From an uncultured Duncaniella sp. (GTDB lineage Bacteria > Bacteroidota > Bacteroidia > Bacteroidales > Muribaculaceae), in contig CAJULW010000020.1 of assembly GCA_910587515.1 (NCBI GenBank), forward strand, positions 1 to 47,614: DNA of 47,614 bases. The letters are read 5' to 3'. The notes beneath the pieces were generated by a model. That model searched no databases. It saw only the letters and a list, made by a program, of their open reading frames with translations, and had not been told where the DNA came from. Every line of letters starts with the position of its first letter. The first letter of the stretch is position 1. This document shows, one piece after another, positions 8,848-17,658 of the stretch. Made by a program: the position numbers and the translations under genes.

Positions 8848-9557
8848 ACGGAATAAACCAATTAAAATTATTGGCAAAAGATCTTGTCGACATCATATTT
8901 CCGAACGTATGCACAGTCTGCCACAAATCATTGGTGAGGGGTGAAAAATATATCTGTCTTGACTGTCTTATGTCTCTCCCACGGACCGATTTTCATCTAT
9001 CTAATCCAAATCCGTTACATGACCGATTGTTTTCAAGGAATATCCCTATAGAAAAAGCTACATCGCTATTCTATTATTACAGGGGAAATAAATTCGCGTC
9101 AATAATTCATGACACAAAATACAGGGGACGGCCGAATGTCGGTAGATATTTCGCTTGCAAACATGCGACAGAACTATTACCAACAGGATTTTTCAATAAT
9201 ATCGACTTAATTGTCCCTGTTCCCCTACACATTATACGGAAATTACACCGTGGATATAATCAGGCCGAGAAAATAGCTCACGGACTCAGTGAAGCCACTG
9301 GCATACCTGTCATCAATCCGCTTGTAGCTTCATTTCATAAATCACAGACAAAGAAAAATGCTCACGCCAGGTTGATGAATGCAATGAATGTATATAAAGT
9401 CATGGATGCCAATATGCTTTCAGGAAAACACATACTGCTTGTAGATGATGTGATCACAACGGGATCTACAATGATCGCATGTCTGAATGCAATTAAAAAC
9501 GCTGTCCCGGATGTCGTGTTAAGCATATATTCATTGGCAGCGACCAAACTGGAATGA
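8844..9557 (+). CDS. comF: ComF family phosphoribosyltransferase-like protein
   Basis: A 237-residue protein with the ComF layout: an N-terminal double-CxxC zinc ribbon (CTVCHKSL and CLDCL, residues about 19-42), the family stretch KFASIIHDTKYRG, VPVPLH...RGYNQAEKIA, and the PRPP-binding loop LLVDDVITTGSTM near residue 200. ComF proteins have a phosphoribosyltransferase fold. In naturally competent bacteria they help import DNA, but their biochemical role in Bacteroidota is undefined. The start ATG overlaps the recX stop by 4 nt. No other competence gene is visible, although RecX and ComF both touch recombination and DNA processing. Confidence 0.9.
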   Translation: MNGINQLKLLAKDLVDIIFPNVCTVCHKSLVRGEKYICLDCLMSLPRTDFHLSNPNPLHDRLFSRNIPIEKATSLFYYYRGNKFASIIHDTKYRGRPNVGRYFACKHATELLPTGFFNNIDLIVPVPLHIIRKLHRGYNQAEKIAHGLSEATGIPVINPLVASFHKSQTKKNAHARLMNAMNVYKVMDANMLSGKHILLVDDVITTGSTMIACLNAIKNAVPDVVLSIYSLAATKLE

Positions 9558-9633
9558 GGCAAGGTTTCTCCATTCGCCAACTTTATGGAAACTACGGATA
9601 TTTATATAATTTAATTATAATCTAAAAATTATG

Positions 9634-9641
9634 TAATTTTG
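9634..9641 (+). promoter_or_regulatory. Bacteroidota -7 element before the Omp85-type gene
   Basis: TAATTTTG ends 5 nt before the ATG at 9647. As with mutS2, this predicts an almost leaderless transcript. The upstream -33 region is AT-rich without a clear TTG. Confidence 0.45.
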
Positions 9642-9646
9642 CTCCC

Positions 9647-10804
9647 ATGTTACGACGCCAATCATGTATATTCGCAGTCATTATCCTGTCGCTCGCTTCA
9701 ACTGCAGTCACATCAGCCCAAAATGAAACCGATACGATTATTTCTTCACAACGAAAAGGTCTGGTAGGACGTATCATCGACTATTTTGACAAAACCAATA
9801 AACGTGTCCTGACAAAGAAACCGAATTTTGCCCCTCTCGGAGGACCATATTTTTCATCAGAAAAAGGTCTTGGTATCGGTTTAATGTTGGCTGGAGATTA
9901 TTCTACCTGTCCATCTGATTCACTACTTCCACCATCTAATATATCCATAAAAGGCAACATAGCTACAAAAGGTTATTATTCCATCGGTATAGACGGAATA
10001 CATATATATCCCAATAATACCCGTCGTATAAATTATGAACTTGATTTTCAATCATTTCAAACTTATTTTTGGGGCATAGGATACGATTGGGCTAGTAACA
10101 ACGGCAACAAAACCAAATACCATCTATTAGACGTTATCCTATCCGCAGACTATGGGTGGAGTCTATCACACGGTCTGTATATCGGACCTGCACTCGAATT
10201 TGGTTACACTAAAGCCTATAAAATGGAGAATCATATACCTTGGCAAGACGAACCGCTTGATTATTTTTCATCCGCTGTCGGAGGCAAACTTCAATATGAC
10301 CTTCGTGATAACATGACATATCCTCATAAGGGGCTGCTGATAGAATTCATACAATTATTCTCACCGCGCTTTCTTGGCAACTCGTCCCATTCATTTATTA
10401 GTACTGAAATAAGCTGTAATTTTTATATTCCTATTTGGAAAGGTGGCATTCTGGCATCACGTTTTCACAATAAGTGGACTTTTGGTTGCACACCTTGGGG
10501 CAAACTGCCTTTTCTTGGAGATGAATCAATGAGAGCATACTACGAAGGACGATATCGCGACAAATGTGCCACAGATATTACTGTTGAATTACGCCAACAT
10601 GTCTACAGACGTATTGGCATCGCGTTATGGACAGGTGCAGGAACTGTTTACAGAAAACCTTCGGATATCTCAATAAAACGACTACTTCCGGAAATAGGAA
10701 CCGGCTTACGATGGGAATTCAAAAAAAACACGAATGTCCGTCTCGACATTGGATTTGGGAAACACTCCCGCGGCCTAATGTTCGGACTCAATGAGGCCTT
10801 CTGA
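9647..10804 (+). CDS. Omp85/BamA-TamA superfamily outer-membrane barrel without POTRA domains
   Basis: A 385-residue protein with a signal peptide (residues 1-24, ending TSAQ) and then a surface-antigen (D15)-type C-terminal barrel: alternating amphipathic strands, aromatic strand ends and a final Phe (FGLNEAF). The SMRAYYEGRYRDK stretch near residue 300 corresponds to the family's VRGY/GRYRD barrel-lock motif, with Ala in place of the usual Gly. No room remains for POTRA domains, so it is a short Omp85 relative like those often encoded beside lipid-related enzymes in Bacteroidota. It probably works in the outer membrane; substrate unknown. The phosphoethanolamine transferase follows after 46 nt, which may link the pair to envelope lipid handling. 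Confidence 0.8.
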   Translation: MLRRQSCIFAVIILSLASTAVTSAQNETDTIISSQRKGLVGRIIDYFDKTNKRVLTKKPNFAPLGGPYFSSEKGLGIGLMLAGDYSTCPSDSLLPPSNISIKGNIATKGYYSIGIDGIHIYPNNTRRINYELDFQSFQTYFWGIGYDWASNNGNKTKYHLLDVILSADYGWSLSHGLYIGPALEFGYTKAYKMENHIPWQDEPLDYFSSAVGGKLQYDLRDNMTYPHKGLLIEFIQLFSPRFLGNSSHSFISTEISCNFYIPIWKGGILASRFHNKWTFGCTPWGKLPFLGDESMRAYYEGRYRDKCATDITVELRQHVYRRIGIALWTGAGTVYRKPSDISIKRLLPEIGTGLRWEFKKNTNVRLDIGFGKHSRGLMFGLNEAF

Positions 10805-10850
10805 GATGTTTAAATCTTAATGGCCAACTTCGTTTTAAACGCATACAACG

Positions 10851-12494
10851 ATGTTTAAAAATTTTGCCTTTTTCTTTTTCTTTGCCACACTGCTACTGCC
10901 TAATATAATTCTTTCATTTACCGAGCCGTTGACTCTACTCGGAAGCATAACCAACATAATACTGCCTGGTGGTATCATCTATTTTCTGATGAGCATATCT
11001 ACAAAATTAGGACGGACAATTTGGCTATTTTTCCCTCTAATTTTTTTTGCCGCCTTTCAAATAGTTCTTCTTGATCTTTATGGGAAAAGCATAATAGCCG
11101 TTGATATGTTCCTTAATCTTGTGACAACCAACACATCGGAAGTCACGGAATTACTTGGAAATATGTTGCCTATTATCGGATTGGTGGCTATACTATATAT
11201 CCCATCACTGATATGTGGGATTCATTTTATAAGACACAAGGTTACGCTTTCGCGTATTTTTTTGAGATATAATCGTAAAGTAGCGATAACCATGACGTCA
11301 TGTGGTTTTATCTTGCTATTGGTTTGCATTTGTTCAGAAAAAACTTATTCAATTAAGCGCGATTTATATCCGGTCAATGTATGCTATAACGTATACCTCG
11401 CGATAGACCGGACAAAACGGACTGCTGATTATCACCAAAGTTCATCCGGATTTACATATAACGCTATATCCTCCCGCCAACCGGAGACACGGGAAATATA
11501 TATACTCGTCATAGGAGAAACGGCACGTGCCGAGAATTGGCAATTACATGGTTACGAACGGATGACTACACCAAAACTATCATCCCGTAATGACCTTTTT
11601 ATTTGCGACAATGCTTATAGCGAAAGCAATACCACCCACAAAAGCGTACCGATGCTTCTAAGTCCTGTTGACGCAACCGATTTCGACAAGAATATTTACA
11701 AGGTCAAAAGTCTTGTCACTGCATTTAAGGAAGCTGGATTCCATACGACTTTTCTTTCAAATCAACGCTATAACAATTCATTCATCGATTTTTTTGCATT
11801 CGAAAGCGATACGACCATATTCATCAAAGAAATTCCTGAAAAGAATAAATCGCTTGACATAAACAGTAAACCAGACTCCGAATTACTGCCATTGCTTGAC
11901 CTCATTCTATTAAAACAAACACCCAAGCATCTCATTGTGCTTCATACATACGGATCTCATTTTAACTACCGTGACCGTTATAACAAAGAAGAGGAAGTTT
12001 TCCGTCCATGCGATTACCCGAATGCGAACAAAAACAACAGAGACAAGCTCATAAACGCCTACGATAATACAATCGTAGCCACCGATCGGCTTATCTCTCA
12101 GTGTATCGAACGCCTGGATTCCATCAACGGAATATCAGGACTCATCTACACATCCGATCATGGTGAGGATATATATGATGATGGCTCAAACAGATTTTTA
12201 CATGCCTCTCCCCGACCGACCATACATCAGGTACACGTGCCGTTATTTGCATGGCTCTCTGATTCATTCAAAGAGATGTATCCGGCAATTACGTCGGCTT
12301 TAGAGAATAACATGCATTTAACGATATCCACATCGCGTTCTTTTTGTCCGACATCATTAGACATGGCAGGAATAAAAATAAGCGGCAATGTCGTAGACAC
12401 CACCGCTTCTCTCTTTTCAAATTCATATATACCTCGCGAACCTATTTATCTGGATGACCATAATAAAGCAGTCCCGCTTAAAGAAATCATTTAA
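10851..12494 (+). CDS. phosphoethanolamine transferase (EptA/CptA-like sulfatase-fold enzyme)
   Basis: A 547-residue inner-membrane protein. Four or five N-terminal helices (about residues 5-25, 30-48, 55-75, 105-125, 142-163) precede a periplasmic alkaline-phosphatase/sulfatase-fold domain from about 215. Conserved metal and active-site stretches are ILVIGETARAENW, SNTTHKSVPMLLS (the second or first Thr is the likely phospho-acceptor), LHTYGSHFNY, and YTSDHGED followed by FLHASPRP. The family moves phosphoethanolamine from phosphatidylethanolamine to lipid A, core sugars or glycans; on lipid A this lowers affinity for cationic peptides. The acceptor cannot be predicted here. It follows the Omp85-like gene and converges on the ribonucleotide reductase, with 15 nt between stops and no clear hairpin. 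Confidence 0.88.
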   Translation: MFKNFAFFFFFATLLLPNIILSFTEPLTLLGSITNIILPGGIIYFLMSISTKLGRTIWLFFPLIFFAAFQIVLLDLYGKSIIAVDMFLNLVTTNTSEVTELLGNMLPIIGLVAILYIPSLICGIHFIRHKVTLSRIFLRYNRKVAITMTSCGFILLLVCICSEKTYSIKRDLYPVNVCYNVYLAIDRTKRTADYHQSSSGFTYNAISSRQPETREIYILVIGETARAENWQLHGYERMTTPKLSSRNDLFICDNAYSESNTTHKSVPMLLSPVDATDFDKNIYKVKSLVTAFKEAGFHTTFLSNQRYNNSFIDFFAFESDTTIFIKEIPEKNKSLDINSKPDSELLPLLDLILLKQTPKHLIVLHTYGSHFNYRDRYNKEEEVFRPCDYPNANKNNRDKLINAYDNTIVATDRLISQCIERLDSINGISGLIYTSDHGEDIYDDGSNRFLHASPRPTIHQVHVPLFAWLSDSFKEMYPAITSALENNMHLTISTSRSFCPTSLDMAGIKISGNVVDTTASLFSNSYIPREPIYLDDHNKAVPLKEII

Positions 12495-12509
12495 GACTCT
12501 TTATATCAT

Positions 12510-15104
12510 TTAACCACATCTGGATGTGCCACAAGACGTGCATATCAAACAACCTTCTTGATAGACAAGGGTTTCCTGACCGCAATTGGGACATTTTTGT
12601 CCTCCTGCTGGAGTTCCTGACGGAAGATACTTTTTAAGAGCGCGTTCAACCCCCATCTTCCATGTATTGATCGATTGTGAATCAAGTTCAAGTCCGTTGA
12701 CAAGTTTTATGACCTGGTCTATAGGCATCCCGTATCGAAGCACTCCAGAAATAAGTTTCGCATAATTCCAATATTCAGGATTGAATTTATCCGAAAGCCC
12801 TTCAATCGTGGTTTTATAACCGCGCTTGTTTATGAATTGGAAATCATAACGTTTATTGCCTTTGTCATCGGTTGCCTTTATTATTTTTCCTTTTGATACG
12901 GATTTTGGGCAGAAGATTCCGTCATCGTCATCAGCGAGACCGGTAAAGATCTCATACGGCTGCCCGTCTCTAAGACCGACAAAAGCTATCCATTTTTCCT
13001 TATTATTCTGAAATCTGACAACATCCGCTTCAAGTTCGTTAGGTCGTTTTCCTATGGTATGAGCAGGTAGAAATTCTGCTGAAAGATCCGGTTTGGATTC
13101 TTTGGCATTTTCCGACTCGTCTGTCAAACCTTTCTCACGGTCCTTCTTTTTATTTTCGTCAGCAGAGATCAATACTCCAGAACGGCATCCGTCTCGATAG
13201 ATGGTACATCCTTTGCATCCTACTTTCCATGCCTCCATGTACAGCTTATTGACAAGCTCTACATCCGTATCTGCAGGTAGATTTATAGTAACCGAAATTG
13301 AATGGTCGACCCATTTCTGTACAGCCCCTTGCATTTTTACTTTTTCAAGCCAATTGATATCATTGGCTGTAGCTTTGAAGTAAGGTGAACGGGCCACGAG
13401 CGCCTCAAGCTCGGACTGCGTATAATCATTGCGCCTCTCAATCCCGTTTATTTTCATCCATTCAATAAACTTAGGATGATAAACGATGAACTCTTCAAAC
13501 GCATCTCCCGATTCGTCTACAAAATCGACATGTACATCCACATCGTTCGCGTTTACTTTACGACGACGTTTATAGACCGGCATGAACACCGGCTCTATAC
13601 CCGATGACGTGCGGGTCATAAGCGATGTGGTTCCGGTCGGAGCTATGGTCAGACATGCGATATTCCTACGGCCATTGGCTTCCATATCCGATACAAGATC
13701 TGGAGCCACTTCCCTTAATCTCGATATATATGGGTTTTCACGTTCACGTTTTGCGTCATAAATCTCAAAAGATCCTCGCTCTTTAGCCATTTGTACTGAT
13801 GAGCCAAACGCAGCAACGGCAAGCGACTGATGGACCTCCACCGATTTTGCCGTAGCTTCAGGAGTGCCGTATCTAAGCCCGAGTGCCGCGATCATATCTC
13901 CTTCAGCAGTCGTTCCAAGTCCGGTTCGGCGCCCCTTGAGAGTCTTATTCTTTATTTTAATCCATAGGTTCATCTCCGTTGTCTTGACCTCGTCTTTCTC
14001 CGGATCGTTCTTTATTTTTTCGATTATGGAATCGATCTTTTCCATCTCAAGATCTATGATGTCGTCCATCAGACGCTGAGCCTTGGCCACATGCGAGCGG
14101 AAAAGATCAAAATCGAAATATGCTTCTGCAGTAAACGGATTCTTTACGTAAGAATAAAGATTTATCGCTACAAGACGGCAACTGTCATACGGACACAACG
14201 GAATCTCTCCGCATGGATTGGTGGATACTGTTTGAAACCCGAGATCGGAATAGCAATCGGGTAGTGATTCACGAAGTATTGTGTCCCAAAAAAGCACACC
14301 GGGTTCAGCCGACTTCCATGCGTTATATACGATTTTATTCCAAAGAGCCTTGGCATCGATATCACTTTTCACATCTGGATTATCGCTGTCGACAGGAAAT
14401 TGACAGGTATAATTCTTACCTGTCTCGACACACTTCATGAACTCATCATCGATTTTTACGGAAACATTGGCTCCGGTTATTTTACCCTGCTCTAATTTAG
14501 CGTCAATAAAACGCTCCGAATCAGGGTGCTTGATCGCGACAGTCAGCATCAATGCTCCGCGACGCCCATCCTGAGCAACCTCCCGTGTAGAATTGGAATA
14601 ACGTTCCATAAACGGTACAAGTCCGGTCGAAGTCAAAGCTGAATTTTTCACAGGAGTTCCTTTCGGACGCAAATCGCTCATATCGTGCCCCACACCACCG
14701 CGACGCTTCATCAGCTGTACCTGCTCCTCATCAATCTTTATTATGCTGCCATACGAATCGGGATGACCGTCAAGACCTATTACAAAACAATTGGAAAGCG
14801 AACCGGTCTGGAAATCATTGCCGATCCCGGCCATAGGACTACCCTGCGGAACAATATATTTAAATCCGTCGAGAAGTTCATACACTTCGTCAGCATTCAT
14901 CGGATTCGGGTATTTCATTTCGATGCGAGCCAACTCTCCGGCCAGACGCCTATGCATGTCTGCCGGTGTAAGTTCATAGATATTCCCTTCCGAATCTTTC
15001 AAAGCATACTTGCTAACCCATACTTTCGCGGCAAGCTCGTCACCCTCAAAATATTTTACGGATTCTGTATAAGCCTGATCAAATGAGTATTTATCTCTTT
15101 CCAT
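12510..15104 (-). CDS. nrdJ: adenosylcobalamin-dependent (class II) ribonucleotide reductase
   Basis: An 864-residue NrdJ. It reduces ribonucleoside diphosphates to deoxyribonucleotides using adenosylcobalamin to make the active-site thiyl radical, independent of oxygen. Seen motifs: N-terminal SFDQAYTESVKYFEGDELAAKVW, GSLSNCFVIGLDG, MKRRGGVGHDMSDLRP, STNPCGEIPL (the PCGE active-site loop), and APTGTTSLM. The tail ends in a Cys-rich CPNCGQ...CLICTSCGTSRCG segment, expected to relay electrons from thioredoxin or bind zinc. No N-terminal ATP-cone is obvious. Start at 15104 is the first ATG before a good family N-terminus. No cobalamin riboswitch fits the 158-bp upstream region. It diverges from the nitroreductase. 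Confidence 0.94.
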   Translation of the reverse strand: MERDKYSFDQAYTESVKYFEGDELAAKVWVSKYALKDSEGNIYELTPADMHRRLAGELARIEMKYPNPMNADEVYELLDGFKYIVPQGSPMAGIGNDFQTGSLSNCFVIGLDGHPDSYGSIIKIDEEQVQLMKRRGGVGHDMSDLRPKGTPVKNSALTSTGLVPFMERYSNSTREVAQDGRRGALMLTVAIKHPDSERFIDAKLEQGKITGANVSVKIDDEFMKCVETGKNYTCQFPVDSDNPDVKSDIDAKALWNKIVYNAWKSAEPGVLFWDTILRESLPDCYSDLGFQTVSTNPCGEIPLCPYDSCRLVAINLYSYVKNPFTAEAYFDFDLFRSHVAKAQRLMDDIIDLEMEKIDSIIEKIKNDPEKDEVKTTEMNLWIKIKNKTLKGRRTGLGTTAEGDMIAALGLRYGTPEATAKSVEVHQSLAVAAFGSSVQMAKERGSFEIYDAKRERENPYISRLREVAPDLVSDMEANGRRNIACLTIAPTGTTSLMTRTSSGIEPVFMPVYKRRRKVNANDVDVHVDFVDESGDAFEEFIVYHPKFIEWMKINGIERRNDYTQSELEALVARSPYFKATANDINWLEKVKMQGAVQKWVDHSISVTINLPADTDVELVNKLYMEAWKVGCKGCTIYRDGCRSGVLISADENKKKDREKGLTDESENAKESKPDLSAEFLPAHTIGKRPNELEADVVRFQNNKEKWIAFVGLRDGQPYEIFTGLADDDDGIFCPKSVSKGKIIKATDDKGNKRYDFQFINKRGYKTTIEGLSDKFNPEYWNYAKLISGVLRYGMPIDQVIKLVNGLELDSQSINTWKMGVERALKKYLPSGTPAGGQKCPNCGQETLVYQEGCLICTSCGTSRCG

Positions 15105-15136
15105 TTTAATTCAATGAGTGTGGTTTTTATGTGCTG

Positions 15137-15144
15137 CAAAGTTG
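15137..15144 (-). promoter_or_regulatory. Possible -7 element of nrdJ
   Basis: On the minus strand CAACTTTG (15144 to 15137) matches TAnnTTTG except for its first base and lies 32 nt before the nrdJ ATG. The plus strand of the same gap has TAACTTG at 15209-15215, a possible degenerate -7 for the nitroreductase. Confidence 0.3.
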
Positions 15145-15262
15145 ACGATTTATTTCATATAATGCAAAATTTTATCAGGCAAGTTATTTACATCCCGAAG
15201 GAAAATTGTAACTTGCAGCCTCTTTGACGTACCATAGATTTAATCAGCAAAAAATCGCAAAA

Positions 15263-16015
15263 ATGAATACTCCCGAATATTTTTCTTCCCGTAAGACGGT
15301 CCGCAAATACGATCCCGCACGGACTGTCTCTTCAACACTTTTACACGATATGCTCAGAGATGCCGCGCGTGCAGCAAATACAGGAAACATGCAGACCTAT
15401 TCGGTAATCATATCTGAAAAGCCTGAAACCATAGCCGCTCTCGCACCAGCCCACTTTAATCAGCCAGCCATAGCCAATGCAAAAGCCGTATTGACATTCT
15501 GCATTGACTTCAATCGCTTCAACCACTGGTGTCGGATAAACAATACCACTCCAGGCCTAAACAATCTTCAAGGATTTACCTGGGGGGTTATAGACACTTC
15601 CATATTTGCCCAACAATTTTGCACGATCGCTGAGCTTAACGGGCTTGGGACATGCTATCTTGGAACAACCACATACAATGCCGGACAAATAGCGGAAACA
15701 TTGAAGCTCCCCCACGATGTAGTTCCCGTAATCACCGTAACCGTCGGCTACCCAGATGAAAATCCAGAACTACAGGACCGCCTTCCCCTCGAAGCTATCG
15801 TTCACAACGAAACATACGTCACTCCGTCCGACTGTAAAATCGAGGAGTTTTATTCGGAAAAAGAGTCATTATCTTCGTCAAAACAGTTCGTTGCGGAAAA
15901 CGGGAAAGATAATCTTGCCCAAGTTTTCGCAGAAGTCCGATATCCTTTGGCATCCAATGAGCAATTTTCACGTATTTATAAAGAATTCCTCAAAAATCAA
16001 GGAATAAGCCTGTAG
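15263..16015 (+). CDS. nitroreductase family FMN oxidoreductase (NfsA-like)
   Basis: A 250-residue protein from the ATG at 15263; the upstream TTG frame at 15224 lacks family-like sequence. Typical nitroreductase features are SSRKTVRKYDP for FMN phosphate binding near residue 7, ARAANTGNMQTYSV, the central GVIDTSIFAQQFCTIAELNGLGTCYLG, and VTVGYPDENPELQDRLPLEAIVH, the NfsA-type region with a C-terminal extension wrapping the partner subunit. It likely forms a cytosolic FMN homodimer that reduces quinones, nitroaromatics or a native flavin-type substrate with NAD(P)H; the true substrate is unknown. It is divergent from nrdJ, and its last 19 nt overlap the end of the convergent SGNH hydrolase gene. 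Confidence 0.88.
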   Translation: MNTPEYFSSRKTVRKYDPARTVSSTLLHDMLRDAARAANTGNMQTYSVIISEKPETIAALAPAHFNQPAIANAKAVLTFCIDFNRFNHWCRINNTTPGLNNLQGFTWGVIDTSIFAQQFCTIAELNGLGTCYLGTTTYNAGQIAETLKLPHDVVPVITVTVGYPDENPELQDRLPLEAIVHNETYVTPSDCKIEEFYSEKESLSSSKQFVAENGKDNLAQVFAEVRYPLASNEQFSRIYKEFLKNQGISL

Positions 16016-17643
16016 CTACGTAACGATTCCGCGACACCCTCCGCATTCAAATGCGCACCTTTCAGCGAACTGTGAGTGTGATCGTTTTTGAAATATTCGT
16101 TAACATATCTTAATCCCCTATAATCAGCGAGACGCTGGAGCTTTGCACCTGATATAGCGTTCAAATCTATATAAGGTACATCCATGTGTATGGCTGTTTC
16201 CCGGGTCCACTTACCAAAACTGTCAGCGTTGCTTTCGATCAGACCATTGTCGAATTTATTTCGGGGTGTATGACTGATCAAAACAGGTAACGCTCCTTTT
16301 TCACGTGCATCCATGATAAATTTTCGCAGATACCATCCATAAGTATACACAACCTTATATCTTCCGCTACTCTTCATTTTAAAAACCTTGCTTTCATCTC
16401 CGTAACCGCGAAGTTCGGCTCTTTCCTTCCCACTGTCTATAGGGCCGGCATCATTGTGGCCGAACTGTATAAGCACTATGTCACCGGGCTTGAGTGCTTT
16501 GTACACTTTGTCCCATCGGCTTTCATCAAGAAAGGTTCTCGCGCTTCGTCCGGGCATAGCATGATTCTCTACGTAAAAGCGTGTTGTGTCTATATGCTCG
16601 TCAAGAACCGTACCCCAACCCCACATGCCATCATCCTCTTCATCCGCGTTTTTCACGGTACTGTCGCCTATGACAAATATAGCGGGACGGTCTTTTTTCA
16701 AAACACCAACAACACCTGTATCATCTGACGGGCACTTCATATATGAGGAAAGAGCACAATTTTTCAGTTTCTTGACCCCTTCGGCTGCTGAGGCGGCATT
16801 TTCCTTAGCACCAAATTCACTGGTGTGAATACGATCCAGATAAAACAAGGTTTTGACTTTCTCCTTGCCAAAAAATTCAAACTTTTCTGACGATATTTCA
16901 TTCAAATCGACAAAAGGCACTTTTGACTTACGCGCAACCTGACGCGCCCACAGACCAAATGTATCCGACACACGCTCAATGACCGTACTGTCAGAGTCGA
17001 CCCATGCGTTACGAGGCGTCAATGACATCAATATCGGATAGGCTCCACGAGATTTCACATCATTGACAAAACGTCTCATGTATTCTCCATAACTATATAC
17101 GGTTTTCATCTCTCCGGTTTCTTTTATCACCACATTCAGACTGTCTTTACCTATTCCCGGAATAGAAGCCCTAGCCCTTCCACTATCGTAGGGTCCATTG
17201 TCATTGTGTCCTAACTCGATTATCACCCAATCACCTTTTCGGATACCGGATAGCACATCGGGCCACAAACGTTCATAAAATGTACGGCTACTTGTACCGC
17301 CAAGTGCATGGTTCTCGACCGTTATCCGTTTTTCATCGAAATATTCATGGAAGAAACTTCCCCATCCCCATTGCCCGTTATTGCCGTTGCCAAGAGTTCC
17401 TGTACGCATTGTCGAATTCCCGACAAGAAACAATACCGGATTGTTTCCTATGCGTGACGATCCGGCCACAGGACGTGCGTAGCGCACTTTGTTCAGACTG
17501 TCAAGCGTGTTGTCTATGACATTGTTGCGATCTTCCATCGGTGATGCAACTATCGGACGCTTTCCCGAAATCTGAACAGGGAGCAATTGTAAAGACAAAA
17601 TCATGGCCATCTTCAGGCCATGATTCCATAAAAATTTATTCAT
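15997..17643 (-). CDS. tandem SGNH/GDSL hydrolase (rhamnogalacturonan acetylesterase-like), two domains
   Basis: A 548-residue secreted protein (signal peptide about 1-27) made of two homologous esterase domains, about 68-295 and 320-548. Each has the block I serine (GNSTM, Ser77; GDSTV, Ser328), WGWG, an ENHA..G.S.RTF block II, GHND..P.DSGR/KERA block III, and a block V DxxH (Asp270/His273; Asp521/His524). Both catalytic sets appear complete, but domain 1 has Asn in place of the Asp that normally precedes the nucleophile. The domain type removes acetyl groups from pectic or other polysaccharides. It is the last gene of the metal efflux operon, 15 nt after the TolC-like gene, an unexpected partner. 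Single-domain relatives are more usual. Confidence 0.88.
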   Translation of the reverse strand: MNKFLWNHGLKMAMILSLQLLPVQISGKRPIVASPMEDRNNVIDNTLDSLNKVRYARPVAGSSRIGNNPVLFLVGNSTMRTGTLGNGNNGQWGWGSFFHEYFDEKRITVENHALGGTSSRTFYERLWPDVLSGIRKGDWVIIELGHNDNGPYDSGRARASIPGIGKDSLNVVIKETGEMKTVYSYGEYMRRFVNDVKSRGAYPILMSLTPRNAWVDSDSTVIERVSDTFGLWARQVARKSKVPFVDLNEISSEKFEFFGKEKVKTLFYLDRIHTSEFGAKENAASAAEGVKKLKNCALSSYMKCPSDDTGVVGVLKKDRPAIFVIGDSTVKNADEEDDGMWGWGTVLDEHIDTTRFYVENHAMPGRSARTFLDESRWDKVYKALKPGDIVLIQFGHNDAGPIDSGKERAELRGYGDESKVFKMKSSGRYKVVYTYGWYLRKFIMDAREKGALPVLISHTPRNKFDNGLIESNADSFGKWTRETAIHMDVPYIDLNAISGAKLQRLADYRGLRYVNEYFKNDHTHSSLKGAHLNAEGVAESLRSYRLIP

Positions 17644-17658
17644 GATTTTGAGGTATTG

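Noticed and set aside
10805..10850. GATGTTTAAA repeated before and at the start of the PEtN transferase gene
   Set aside because: Two short AT-rich copies in 50 bases are likely chance, one copy including the start codon.
15224..15262. Upstream TTG start for the nitroreductase
   Set aside because: The 13 added residues are not family-like and the ATG at 15263 directly precedes the FMN-binding region.
15105..15262. Cobalamin riboswitch before nrdJ
   Set aside because: The gap is too short for a full riboswitch plus promoter, and no B12-box-like sequence was seen on the minus strand.
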